DNA of 33,272 nucleotides from an uncultured Prevotella sp. (GTDB lineage: Bacteria > Bacteroidota > Bacteroidia > Bacteroidales > Bacteroidaceae), in contig ONGP01000010.1 of the NCBI GenBank assembly GCA_900317405.1, positions 1 through 33,272 of the forward strand, written 5' to 3'. How positions within the stretch are numbered: the stretch's first letter is position 1; every line of letters starts with the position of its first letter. The translations under genes were made by a program, and so were the position numbers. This document shows, piece by piece, positions 1-5,443 of the stretch. The notes beneath the pieces were generated by a model that was not told where the DNA came from, made no database searches, and saw only the letters and a program-made list of their open reading frames with translations.

Positions 1-193
1 GCATCAGCGGTGTAATCATATTAATGACAAATTAAGAACTATGGCATACTTGAATAAGTTCGGTCAGAACGATGACTATCGGCGTGAAGAGCTAATCCGA
101 GCTGTCAAGGGACAGATACCTGACATCATGTACATCATGGCCCAGATGGACGAACTCCGCCGCCGCATGGGCGTAGTCTATCCGATGGATTAG
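1..193 (+). CDS. C-terminal end of an unknown protein (5' truncated by window edge)
   Basis: The frame starting at base 2 is open from the window edge to a TAG at 191-193, giving 63 visible residues. An internal ATG at 41 would give a stand-alone 50-residue protein (MAYLNKFGQNDDYRREELIR...), so the true start is undecided. The visible part is charged and probably helical, and ends RRRMGVVYPMD. I recognise no domain. The stop codon overlaps the first copy of the 26-bp GAATTAnn repeat, the same arrangement as at the end of the primase gene at 20.7 kb. Confidence 0.5.
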   Translation, partial: HQRCNHINDKLRTMAYLNKFGQNDDYRREELIRAVKGQIPDIMYIMAQMDELRRRMGVVYPMD

Positions 194-218
194 AATTAAT
201 GAATTAGTGAATTAGCGT
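193..218 (-). repeat. 26-bp dispersed repeat, copy A
   Basis: Reads on the plus strand as three near-identical 8-mers (GAATTAAT, GAATTAGT, GAATTAGC) plus GT. It is a perfect match to the copy at 4011-4036 and a perfect reverse complement of the copies at 3824-3849 and 20747-20772. It begins inside the stop codon of the upstream gene. Confidence 0.9.
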
Positions 219-236
219 CGTGAGCTCTCTTTATAT

Positions 237-548
237 TTACTCATGTTTTTTTCGAGTTATCTCGAGAGGACAGCCTGCTAGCCACATTCCATCATCATAC
301 TCTTCATATTGTTTATTCATCTTTCTTATCTCGCGAATAGCACGACGATCAGTGATAATACAATGTCCTTCTTCTTCTCGTTTCTTTAGTTCTGTCAATA
401 ACATTTGTGCTTCTTGCTCGCAAAGTGGGCATGTGCCAGAACAATCCTCTGTGTTGTTGCACTCATGTGGAGTGTAATCAATCCCGTTGTATAGGGCTAT
501 ATTCTTACGTATGCCCTTTAAAAATTCACATAATTCTTTTCCTTTCAT
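237..548 (-). CDS. Small Cys-rich protein paired with a radical SAM enzyme
   Basis: A 103-residue soluble protein with seven cysteines. The central cluster (C30, C36, C40, C43) has the form ECN-x4-DC-x-GTCPLCE and could bind zinc or an Fe-S cluster; the start MKGKELCEFLKGIRKNIA and this cluster resemble a recurrent Bacteroidales small-protein type of unknown function. The gene lies 11 bases downstream of the radical SAM gene on the same strand and is probably co-transcribed from the promoter at 1389-1420. It could be an electron-transfer or cluster-carrying partner of the enzyme, or its substrate; both are inference. It has no signal peptide or membrane segment. Confidence 0.8.
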   Translation of the reverse strand: MKGKELCEFLKGIRKNIALYNGIDYTPHECNNTEDCSGTCPLCEQEAQMLLTELKKREEEGHCIITDRRAIREIRKMNKQYEEYDDGMWLAGCPLEITRKKHE

Positions 549-559
549 ATTCGTATCAT

Positions 560-1360
560 TTATTCTTCAATGATTATTTCTTTTGTAAAGAAGCCCTTTA
601 TGCTACCATTTTTAAACTTATTCCAAAAGTTTTTTGCTTTTTCTTTTCTCTTTTGCCGTTCTCGTATATCAGCAAGGGTTATTCTTTTCCACTGATGACC
701 ATCTTCTTCTATGATCGAATCTCTTTTTATATATGAAAAACGATCAAAATGCGTAATCCCCATTTCTATCAGTTCGTCTTCGCTTCTGTCACGATCAGTA
801 TCCGTGTTATACCCAGGTATTAATGGAAGTCTACAGATTATTTGTTGGGCTTTACCATTATCTATAAGATATTTCAGATTTGATTTCATCAAATTACTCT
901 TTCTGCCTGTATATGATTCATATATTCTGTCGTTCATATCCTTTACATCTACAATATACTCGTCGATATAAGTCAGAAGTCTTTCCAAATGTGTTCTGTC
1001 TGCACAGAGCGAAGTTTCTAGTGTGATATGCCATTTCTTTGCTCCTAGTTCCAACACATCTCGTACGAACTCGCTTTTTAGTAGAGGTTCACCGCCACCA
1101 AAAGTTACGCCACCTTCTGTTGCAATGTAATACAACTCGTCTTTCCTAAGAATGTCCATTATTTCCTCAGGAGTCTTTTCTCTTGTGGAATCAAACGAGC
1201 TATGGCATTGCGGATTCAGGCAATATTTGCATCGTAATAGGCATCCGTGAAAGGCAACTAATGTAGATACACCGTCGCCATCTGTCCCTAAACAGTGTCG
1301 TCTAATACCAATGACTTCTGCCTTTTTGGCTTTCTCTTGTATTTGCTGATTATTTTCCAT
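560..1360 (-). CDS. Radical SAM enzyme, glycyl-radical-enzyme activase (PflA)-like
   Basis: A 266-residue protein with the radical SAM cluster motif C40-x3-C44-x2-C47 (CLLRCKYC), followed by the GGGEP motif at 88-92, which binds the S-adenosylmethionine amino group in this family. The overall pattern (FHGCLLRCKYCLNPQC, then TFGGGEPLL) matches pyruvate formate-lyase activating enzyme and related activases. It has no room for the extra two-[4Fe-4S] ferredoxin insert found in longer activases. The C-terminus is Lys-rich. No glycyl radical enzyme is encoded in the window, so its target is unknown; the neighbouring Cys-rich protein is the only co-transcribed partner. The start is the first ATG after the promoter. 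A role as a peptide-modifying enzyme is a weaker alternative. Confidence 0.85.
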   Translation of the reverse strand: MENNQQIQEKAKKAEVIGIRRHCLGTDGDGVSTLVAFHGCLLRCKYCLNPQCHSSFDSTREKTPEEIMDILRKDELYYIATEGGVTFGGGEPLLKSEFVRDVLELGAKKWHITLETSLCADRTHLERLLTYIDEYIVDVKDMNDRIYESYTGRKSNLMKSNLKYLIDNGKAQQIICRLPLIPGYNTDTDRDRSEDELIEMGITHFDRFSYIKRDSIIEEDGHQWKRITLADIRERQKRKEKAKNFWNKFKNGSIKGFFTKEIIIEE

Positions 1361-1388
1361 AATTTCTGTGATTTTATGAGTGATGGTG

Positions 1389-1420
1389 CAAAAATAAGAA
1401 TAATAATCTGCTTGTCCAAA
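1389..1420 (-). promoter_or_regulatory. Promoter for the radical SAM/Cys-rich operon
   Basis: On the minus strand a -33 TTTG (1417-1420) is separated by 20 bases from the -7 element TATTTTTG (1389-1396), matching the Bacteroidetes primary sigma consensus. It lies about 30 bases upstream of the start at 1360 and is divergent from the promoter of the next gene. Confidence 0.65.
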
Positions 1421-1439
1421 CTTTATTGTTTTGCAAGCC

Positions 1440-1468
1440 TTGCAGGTTAGAGATTTTTTGTATCTTTG
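1440..1468 (+). promoter_or_regulatory. Promoter for the winged-helix-like gene
   Basis: TTG at 1440-1442 and TATCTTTG at 1461-1468 with an 18-base spacer; TTGCA is repeated nearby (1431-1435 and 1440-1444). Transcription would start near 1475, giving an untranslated leader of about 23 bases. The divergent promoter lies about 20 bases away. Confidence 0.6.
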
Positions 1469-1497
1469 CAGTGGAATAATTAAAAATCTGCTGACGT

Positions 1498-2583
1498 ATG
1501 GTATTTACACTCGGACTGAATAAATTGCCTTTTGAGCAGGAAACGTACCAGATTATCTATACTGAGGGACAGTATGATGAGGTGGTAAACAAACTTGTAC
1601 GTAAGAACTTTGATAAGATCTCTGCGCACTTCAAGTCGCGTGGATTTGAATTCTGCTATATCCCTTATCTAAAGTACGACCTGGCTAGGGGCGAGCGACA
1701 GCATTATAATGCGCCATATGCCAAGGCTGCACAGCTAAAGTTTATGAGCGATAATAATTTTATCCTCGAATATATGGTGCATCCCGAGAATAGGGGAAAG
1801 ATACCTCCATCATTACTCTTTTATCATCCTAGTTGTTGGGATAGCAAATTTGATGAGGCTTTAAGTCAGTTCAGAGGAGTTCCGATTTCGGAGAAATCAT
1901 TCGATGGTGATGGAGATTTAAAGGCTGTACTCGACGAGATTGATGGTTTTATCAAAGACCATGAGGTTAAAACTTTTTTCCGAAAATCGCAAGTTGATCA
2001 TTGCGATCTTAGGGATTTTGACCTTCACGTTGCAGCTGAAGATATTGTTTCACCTGCTGATGTGGAATTTGATGTGGAATCGAAACAACTGATTGACGAG
2101 ATCAGAGAGCGAATAGAGAAGTTGGAACAAAAGGGTATCGAATCATACGTGATCGAGAAGATATTCCAGCATCATAAGCGGAAGTTGAGTAGGATGCATA
2201 TTACTAAGGATTATCGTATATTCCTAGGTGATTATATGGGTATGGAAATTAAAATGACTCCACTTCCCAAGGCTGTTTTTCTCCTGTTTCTTAAGCATCC
2301 TGAGGGCATAATGTTTAGTTATTTGCCTGATTATCGTGATGAGTTGATGGATATATATAGTAAGGTAAAGGGACCTTTCTTTAATGTAATGACTGCTATA
2401 AAGAGTATCGAAGATGTTACCAATCCTATAGGAAACTCTATCAACGAGAAATGTTCACGTATACGTGAGGCCTTCGTGAGTCAGTTTGATGACCACCTGG
2501 CTCGCAACTATTATATTACCGGTGCGCGAGGCGAAGTTAAACGTATAACTCTGCCTAGGGAGTTGGTAAAGTGGGAAGAATAG
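1498..2583 (+). CDS. Uncharacterised protein with a C-terminal OmpR-like winged-helix region
   Basis: A 361-residue soluble protein. Residues 1-180 match nothing I recognise. Residues 195-232 are a charged helix. Residues 237-354 have the order expected of an OmpR/PhoB-type winged helix: a strand (YRIFLGDYMGMEIKMT), a helix (PLPKAVFLLFLKHPEG), a longer helical part, then a recognition-helix-like NSINEKCSRIREAF and a final hairpin (NYYITGARGEVKRITLP) that recalls the YIxTVRGxGYRL ending of response regulators. There is no receiver domain. It is divergent from the radical SAM pair, so it may regulate them. The family is probably Bacteroidales-specific; the fold call is my inference. Confidence 0.75.
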   Translation: MVFTLGLNKLPFEQETYQIIYTEGQYDEVVNKLVRKNFDKISAHFKSRGFEFCYIPYLKYDLARGERQHYNAPYAKAAQLKFMSDNNFILEYMVHPENRGKIPPSLLFYHPSCWDSKFDEALSQFRGVPISEKSFDGDGDLKAVLDEIDGFIKDHEVKTFFRKSQVDHCDLRDFDLHVAAEDIVSPADVEFDVESKQLIDEIRERIEKLEQKGIESYVIEKIFQHHKRKLSRMHITKDYRIFLGDYMGMEIKMTPLPKAVFLLFLKHPEGIMFSYLPDYRDELMDIYSKVKGPFFNVMTAIKSIEDVTNPIGNSINEKCSRIREAFVSQFDDHLARNYYITGARGEVKRITLPRELVKWEE

Positions 2584-2610
2584 AGCCTATATGTGCTTTT
2601 CTAATATAAC

Positions 2611-2647
2611 AAAAATCCGCTCCCAGGCACACTTGCCTGAGAGCGGA
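2611..2647 (-). terminator. Rho-independent terminator of the HU/smalltalk operon
   Basis: On the minus strand, stems GAGCGGA/TCCGCTC and CAGGCA/TGCCTG form a near-continuous hairpin of about 13 bp, immediately followed by five T residues. On the plus strand the same hairpin has no T tract, so it best terminates the leftward HU operon; it may also protect the 3' end of the rightward gene ending at 2583. Confidence 0.8.
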
Positions 2648-2685
2648 ATCGTTATGATTACAATTATGTTACAAACAACTTTAAC

Positions 2686-2742
2686 CTACTGCAGTATGCG
2701 TGGCGGACCACGCACGTGCAGGTCTTTGGCTTCTGTACTCAT
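2686..2742 (-). CDS. Candidate 18-codon micro-ORF overlapping smalltalk
   Basis: ATG at 2742-2740 overlaps the TGA of the smalltalk frame (GCATGA), which would allow translational coupling. The product would be MSTEAKDLHVRGPPRILQ. The segment also carries a 7-bp hairpin (2697-2714), so the sequence may be selected as RNA instead. I know no homologue; this is speculative. Confidence 0.25.
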   Translation of the reverse strand: MSTEAKDLHVRGPPRILQ

Positions 2743-2840
2743 GCGCCGACGCATGAAGTCGCTCCGAGGGCCGTTACTATGGCCGTAGCAACAGATGCTA
2801 TGATCTGTACAATAAACTTAATCGTCTCTTTCTTTGTCAT
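2739..2840 (-). CDS. Smalltalk-type micro-protein
   Basis: A 33-residue ORF: MTKKETIKFIVQIIASVATA, then IVTALGATSCVGA. A short basic N-terminus precedes one hydrophobic helix ending in ATSC, a lipobox-like end. Size, sequence style and position after an HU-related gene fit the Bacteroidales 'smalltalk' family, usually found between an HU-like gene and an amidase gene in mobile or accessory loci. Its function is unknown; one membrane span is likely. Here no amidase gene follows and the operon ends at the terminator at 2611-2647. Confidence 0.75.
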   Translation of the reverse strand: MTKKETIKFIVQIIASVATAIVTALGATSCVGA

Positions 2841-2894
2841 GGTAAATTAGGTTATTAGGTTAATTACTCGTTTTTAAGGAGAGGGGTGGGGCAC

Positions 2895-2993
2895 TTAGGC
2901 CCCATTGCCCCTAGTTGCAAATTGACCTTTGGTCGACTTCTGTCGCGACTCGACAGAGCTCATACGAGCATGGCTCTGTGCTCGCTGCTCCAT
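2895..2993 (-). CDS. Candidate 32-codon micro-ORF coupled to the HU gene
   Basis: ATG overlaps the HU stop codon (TGATG) and the frame stays open for 32 codons (MEQRAQSHARMSSVESRQKS...), a basic, Ser/Gln-rich peptide with no hydrophobic segment. Coupling by overlap is suggestive, but the length is within chance and the DNA here is rich in small inverted repeats (for example GGGGC/GCCCC around 2888-2903). It could equally be untranslated leader for smalltalk. Confidence 0.3.
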   Translation of the reverse strand: MEQRAQSHARMSSVESRQKSTKGQFATRGNGA

Positions 2994-3517
2994 CAGTTTT
3001 GGTCCATGCCACTGTCGTCGCCTCCGCCACCGGTATTACCGCTCTGGTTTGAACCAGATCCTGAACCTGAGCCACCGGTTGACTCCTTCTTCTCGCCGCC
3101 CATTGCGTCGACATTGATAAACTCAGCCTTCTTGATGAACTCGCGAGAGCTGATATTCATCTCCTGCTCCTGCTCGGGCATAAATCGGATATGCAGAGCC
3201 TTCAGGTTCTTTACTACATTAAACTCCTCCTTCTTGTCAGCGCCACCGGGCTCATTCTCGATGGTGGTAAAGAAGGTGCCCAGACCGTCGATCTTCACAC
3301 GCTTCGACTCCAGCAGCATCTCCACCAGACAGCTGCGGAACTTCTCCAGCACTCCAAACACTACATCGGTGGTATACACACTACCGTGCTCGCTGATGTG
3401 CTTGGCCAGCTTGCGGGTATTCATGGTCTCTACACTCTTACTGTGGGCAAACCACTTGCCCTTGATACTCGACTTCGCATTCTTGTTCTGTCGCAGTTCA
3501 TAAAAAATCTTCGCCAT
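2993..3517 (-). CDS. HU-related DNA-binding protein (Bacteroidetes HU-like family)
   Basis: A 174-residue protein. Residues 1-120 have the pattern of the Bacteroidetes HU-related family (TIGR01201 type): an N-terminal strand (MAKIFYELRQNKNAKSSIKG), then RKLAKHISEHGSVYTTDVVFGVLEKF and the strand region VKIDGLGTFFTTIE, which corresponds to the IHF/HU core. The tail (about 148-174) is Gly/Ser/Asn/Asp-rich and probably disordered. It should bind DNA without strong sequence specificity. Such genes are common in Bacteroidales accessory loci beside smalltalk genes and BT4734-like primases, as here. A promoter 97 bases upstream drives it. The start ATG gives the expected N-terminus of the family. Confidence 0.88.
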   Translation of the reverse strand: MAKIFYELRQNKNAKSSIKGKWFAHSKSVETMNTRKLAKHISEHGSVYTTDVVFGVLEKFRSCLVEMLLESKRVKIDGLGTFFTTIENEPGGADKKEEFNVVKNLKALHIRFMPEQEQEMNISSREFIKKAEFINVDAMGGEKKESTGGSGSGSGSNQSGNTGGGGDDSGMDQN

Positions 3518-3613
3518 ACTCTAAATTATTAAGGTTTATAATAGATAATATACTCGCGACCATCTACATCGGGTGGCCACATCCCGCATTGTTGTCTCTC
3601 ATGATTGACGCTG

Positions 3614-3645
3614 CAAAGGTACATAATAATTTGTTACCCACCAAA
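3614..3645 (-). promoter_or_regulatory. Promoter of the HU/smalltalk operon
   Basis: On the minus strand TTTG (3642-3645), 20 bases, then TACCTTTG (3614-3621) followed by CAGCG. This is a textbook Bacteroidetes promoter. Transcription would begin around 3607, leaving a leader of about 90 bases before the HU start. Confidence 0.75.
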
Positions 3646-3823
3646 CGTTTTTTGGACCTTGTTTTGTTTGTAAATAAATATTACTTGTGCTAAAGGCAAT
3701 ATAGTTAGCAATCCAAAAGATACTGCCAAGCAATCTGTGAGAAAGTTCGGCGGTTTTTATAAAATTCTCGTAAACTATCTACCAGATTCTGCCGTACCGC
3801 TCAAAACGCCCTGCTGTACTCCC

Positions 3824-3849
3824 ACGCTAATTCACTAATTCATTAATTC
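3824..3849 (+). repeat. 26-bp dispersed repeat, copy B
   Basis: Exact reverse complement of copies A and C and identical to copy D. With copy C it brackets the A/T palindrome (38 bases to the left arm). Confidence 0.9.
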
Positions 3850-3886
3850 ATTTTGTAAAATCAATTGTGCCGTGCTAGTCGCTTTG

Positions 3887-3938
3887 ATTTTATATATATA
3901 TTATATATATTATAATATATATAATATATATATAAAAT
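3887..3938. repeat. Perfect 52-nt palindrome made only of A and T
   Basis: I checked the 26 base pairs one by one around the centre at 3912/3913; the symmetry breaks at 3886/3939. The arms contain TA dinucleotide runs interrupted by TT/AA steps at symmetric places, so this is more than a simple TA microsatellite. It could extrude as a cruciform or be easily melted. It lies between two inverted copies of the 26-bp repeat. Confidence 0.95.
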
Positions 3939-4010
3939 ATAAATAAGATAATTCTTTCTTCATCACCGCCAGCAACACTCCTCCACCCACTATTTTTGAA
4001 AATCGGAAAT

Positions 4011-4036
4011 GAATTAATGAATTAGTGAATTAGCGT
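4011..4036 (-). repeat. 26-bp dispersed repeat, copy C
   Basis: Identical to copy A, and reverse complement of copies B and D. It lies 73 bases after the A/T palindrome. Confidence 0.9.
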
Positions 4037-4193
4037 GGTGGCTGTGAGTTAGATCTTACTTGATATGTTAAAGAATTGTTAAGCATACACTCTAGTGGGC
4101 GTAGTCTCGTAGATTTTTAGTACCTTCGCGCCTGTTTTCGCTCTTTTCGGAAGGGCTATCAATTATTTAAATAACTAAATTTATAAGATTATT

Positions 4194-4481
4194 ATGACAA
4201 AAGAAGATGTACTGATAGACAAGCAGGTGGATCTATTCAAAAAAGCCTTGGCGCAGACAATTGATGATGTGTCAGAAAAGTGTATTGAATCTGACGGAGG
4301 GGTAAATACTAAAGCAATAACAGTTGCATTAGGGAGTGTTCTTGGAGCAAGCATTGCATCATTAACTAGCCATTTACCAATGAAAGATGTCAATAGGGTA
4401 ACAAGCCTAATTTGCGATTTTGTGAAGAATGTGTGCAAAGCGAATAGGGATGAATTGGAAAACTCCAGCAGCAAGAAATAG
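4194..4481 (+). CDS. Small unknown protein, paralogue of the next gene
   Basis: A 95-residue, mostly helical, soluble protein with no domain I recognise. Its core (IDDVSEKCIESDGGVNTKAI...GSVLGASIASLTSH) aligns by eye with the next protein (MENILGYCMQSSNSVDMTLI...AEVIGAQLAVITQN), sharing one cysteine and the G-A-x-x-A-x-x-T pattern. The two genes are 49 bases apart and end at a common terminator, so they probably form a two-gene operon. The promoter is uncertain (TACCTTCG at 4121). A two-component small system such as toxin-antitoxin seems less likely because the two proteins are homologous to each other. Confidence 0.7.
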   Translation: MTKEDVLIDKQVDLFKKALAQTIDDVSEKCIESDGGVNTKAITVALGSVLGASIASLTSHLPMKDVNRVTSLICDFVKNVCKANRDELENSSSKK

Positions 4482-4530
4482 AATGAACATATTATAAATG
4501 ATAAGTATTAATAAGGTAAAAGAATAGAAA

Positions 4531-4845
4531 ATGGATAATAAGGAAAAACGTGACAAGGTTACGATGGAAATAAGGAATCTCCTCATGGAAAATATTCTGG
4601 GTTATTGTATGCAATCAAGTAATAGTGTGGACATGACCCTGATATTAAAAGCTATGGCAGAAGTAATTGGCGCTCAGCTTGCAGTAATTACACAAAACTG
4701 GACAGAAAAGCAAACAGCAGATGCTGTCGATTGCTATTTGAATTATATTGCTGATACAGTAAAAGAGTGTAGGGCAGTACCTGTTGATAAAGAAGAGGAG
4801 GATAAACTGGTAAAAGAATTACTGAATGTGATTGGTGAAAATTAA
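4531..4845 (+). CDS. Small unknown protein, second member of a tandem paralogous pair
   Basis: A 104-residue helical, acidic-tailed protein similar to the preceding product over about 60 residues. It has no membrane segment, signal peptide or recognised motif. It is followed directly by a strong rho-independent terminator. The pair may have arisen by tandem duplication and then diverged; they may form a hetero-oligomer, which is inference. Confidence 0.72.
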   Translation: MDNKEKRDKVTMEIRNLLMENILGYCMQSSNSVDMTLILKAMAEVIGAQLAVITQNWTEKQTADAVDCYLNYIADTVKECRAVPVDKEEEDKLVKELLNVIGEN

Positions 4846-4856
4846 TATAAGTAAGG

Positions 4857-4884
4857 GGCTTGTCATTGCGACAAGCCTTTTTTT
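4857..4884 (+). terminator. Rho-independent terminator after the paralogous pair
   Basis: Perfect 8-bp stem GGCTTGTC/GACAAGCC with a 5-base loop, followed by seven T residues. Confidence 0.92.
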
Positions 4885-4941
4885 ATGATTATTATCTTGA
4901 CACTTGACAGACCTAATAATTAAATATTTCCTTGCAAAAAC

Positions 4942-4972
4942 TTGCAAGTATCGCAGAATTGTATTATCTTTG
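4942..4972 (+). promoter_or_regulatory. Promoter of the poly-C leader/lipoprotein locus
   Basis: TTG (4942-4944), 20 bases, TATCTTTG (4965-4972). The -33 lies inside the 8-bp palindrome CTTGCAAG (4941-4948), and a second CTTGCAA precedes it. Transcription would begin near 4979, 18 bases before the ATG at 4997. Confidence 0.75.
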
Positions 4973-4996
4973 CAGTCAATAAACATTATTCTAACA

Positions 4997-5083
4997 ATGA
5001 CTAGAAAGGAATTGAAATATAACTCGCTAAATCTCAGGGGAATATCTAAAAATACCCCCCCCCAGTTATCAACCGATAGCTGA
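4997..5083 (+). CDS. 28-codon ORF containing a nine-C tract (5' part of an out-of-phase lipoprotein gene?)
   Basis: The first ATG after the promoter opens a frame MTRKELKYNSLNLRGISKNT that runs through nine C residues (5055-5063) and stops at TGA 5081. With eight or eleven Cs the same start reads instead into the lipoprotein frame at 5133-5336 without any stop, giving a product of about 112 residues (for eight Cs). With the nine Cs seen here the frame is off. It could therefore be the 5' half of a phase-variable gene, a leader peptide, or a chance ORF in a small RNA. Confidence 0.45.
   Translation: MTRKELKYNSLNLRGISKNTPPQLSTDS
5055..5063 (+). repeat. Homopolymeric tract of nine C
   Basis: Nine consecutive C in otherwise AT-rich DNA, 90 bases downstream of a consensus promoter and inside an ORF. 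Such tracts are typical slippage sites in phase-variable genes. Confidence 0.9.
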
Positions 5084-5115
5084 TAACAAAGAACAGGCAC
5101 GAGGTGTAAAATCAT

Positions 5116-5158
5116 CCCTGCTGCATCGGGCTTTGGCTCCTTGTAGCAGGGCTTTTTT
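5116..5158 (+). terminator. Terminator-like hairpin between the poly-C ORF and the lipoprotein body
   Basis: CCCTGCTGCA (5116-5125) pairs with TGTAGCAGGG (5142-5151), a 10-bp stem with one G-T pair, followed by C and six T. From the promoter it would end an RNA of about 180 nt. It lies inside the open lipoprotein frame, so it may act as an attenuator or as the 3' end of a small RNA. Confidence 0.75.
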
Positions 5159-5336
5159 ATGTCTTATGCTGTTTGTCCTCCCTCTAGTATATGCCAGCTG
5201 CGAAAAGGAACATTATCCAGAAAAACCTGACAGTACACGTACTTCAAACGATTCCACCTCCGGAGGCGGTACCATAACTATCAATATCTCTGTCGACACC
5301 GCATGGAAGGGCGATACCACTATATATTTTGATTAG
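5133..5336 (+). CDS. Small lipoprotein reading frame without a good start (out of phase with 4997)
   Basis: From a TTG at 5133 the frame gives MAPCSRAFLCLMLFVLPLVY, then ASCEKEHYPEKPD..., a hydrophobic signal ending in a lipobox-like YASC followed by acidic/basic residues, then a Ser/Thr/Gly-rich linker and SVDTAWKGDTTIYFD. That style is typical of small Bacteroidales surface lipoproteins. The only ATG in frame (5166) would leave a very short signal peptide. Upstream, the frame is open back to the nine-C tract, and losing one C would join it to the promoter-proximal ATG at 4997. So expression may need slippage, a TTG start, or the gene may be decaying. Confidence 0.5.
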   Translation: MAPCSRAFLCLMLFVLPLVYASCEKEHYPEKPDSTRTSNDSTSGGGTITINISVDTAWKGDTTIYFD

Positions 5337-5443
5337 TAGAAAATATGCTCGCGTGGTATTCACGTGACGCTTTCTATATGTCACTTGCCCTCGCCATTCG
5401 CGAGAATCGCGGGGATTTTGAAAATGATTAAAGTAATAAAAAT

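Larger units (their letters stand above)
3646..4193. other. Non-coding region carrying two repeat copies and an A/T palindrome
   Basis: About 550 bases with no credible ORF. It holds repeat copy B (3824-3849), a perfect 52-nt A/T palindrome (3887-3938) and repeat copy C (4011-4036, inverted relative to B). Before the gene at 4194 there is TACCTTCG (4121-4128), a near match to the -7 element but with no clear -33 partner, and an AT-rich leader. The segment 3646-3823 shows nothing I can name. Confidence 0.6.

Noticed and set aside
237-548. Cys-rich protein as a classical RiPP precursor
   Set aside because: At 103 residues with a folded-looking helical body, no leader/core division and an activase-like rather than SPASM-type enzyme, a precursor role is not supported, though not excluded.
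2591-2788. 65-codon plus-strand frame after the winged-helix gene
   Set aside because: It runs through the minus-strand terminator hairpin and the smalltalk gene; its translation shows no protein-like pattern.
3718-3760. Possible terminator: ACTGCC and GGCGGT arms followed by TTTT
   Set aside because: Only six pairs, one of them G-T, and a loop of about 21 bases, with no gene ending nearby.
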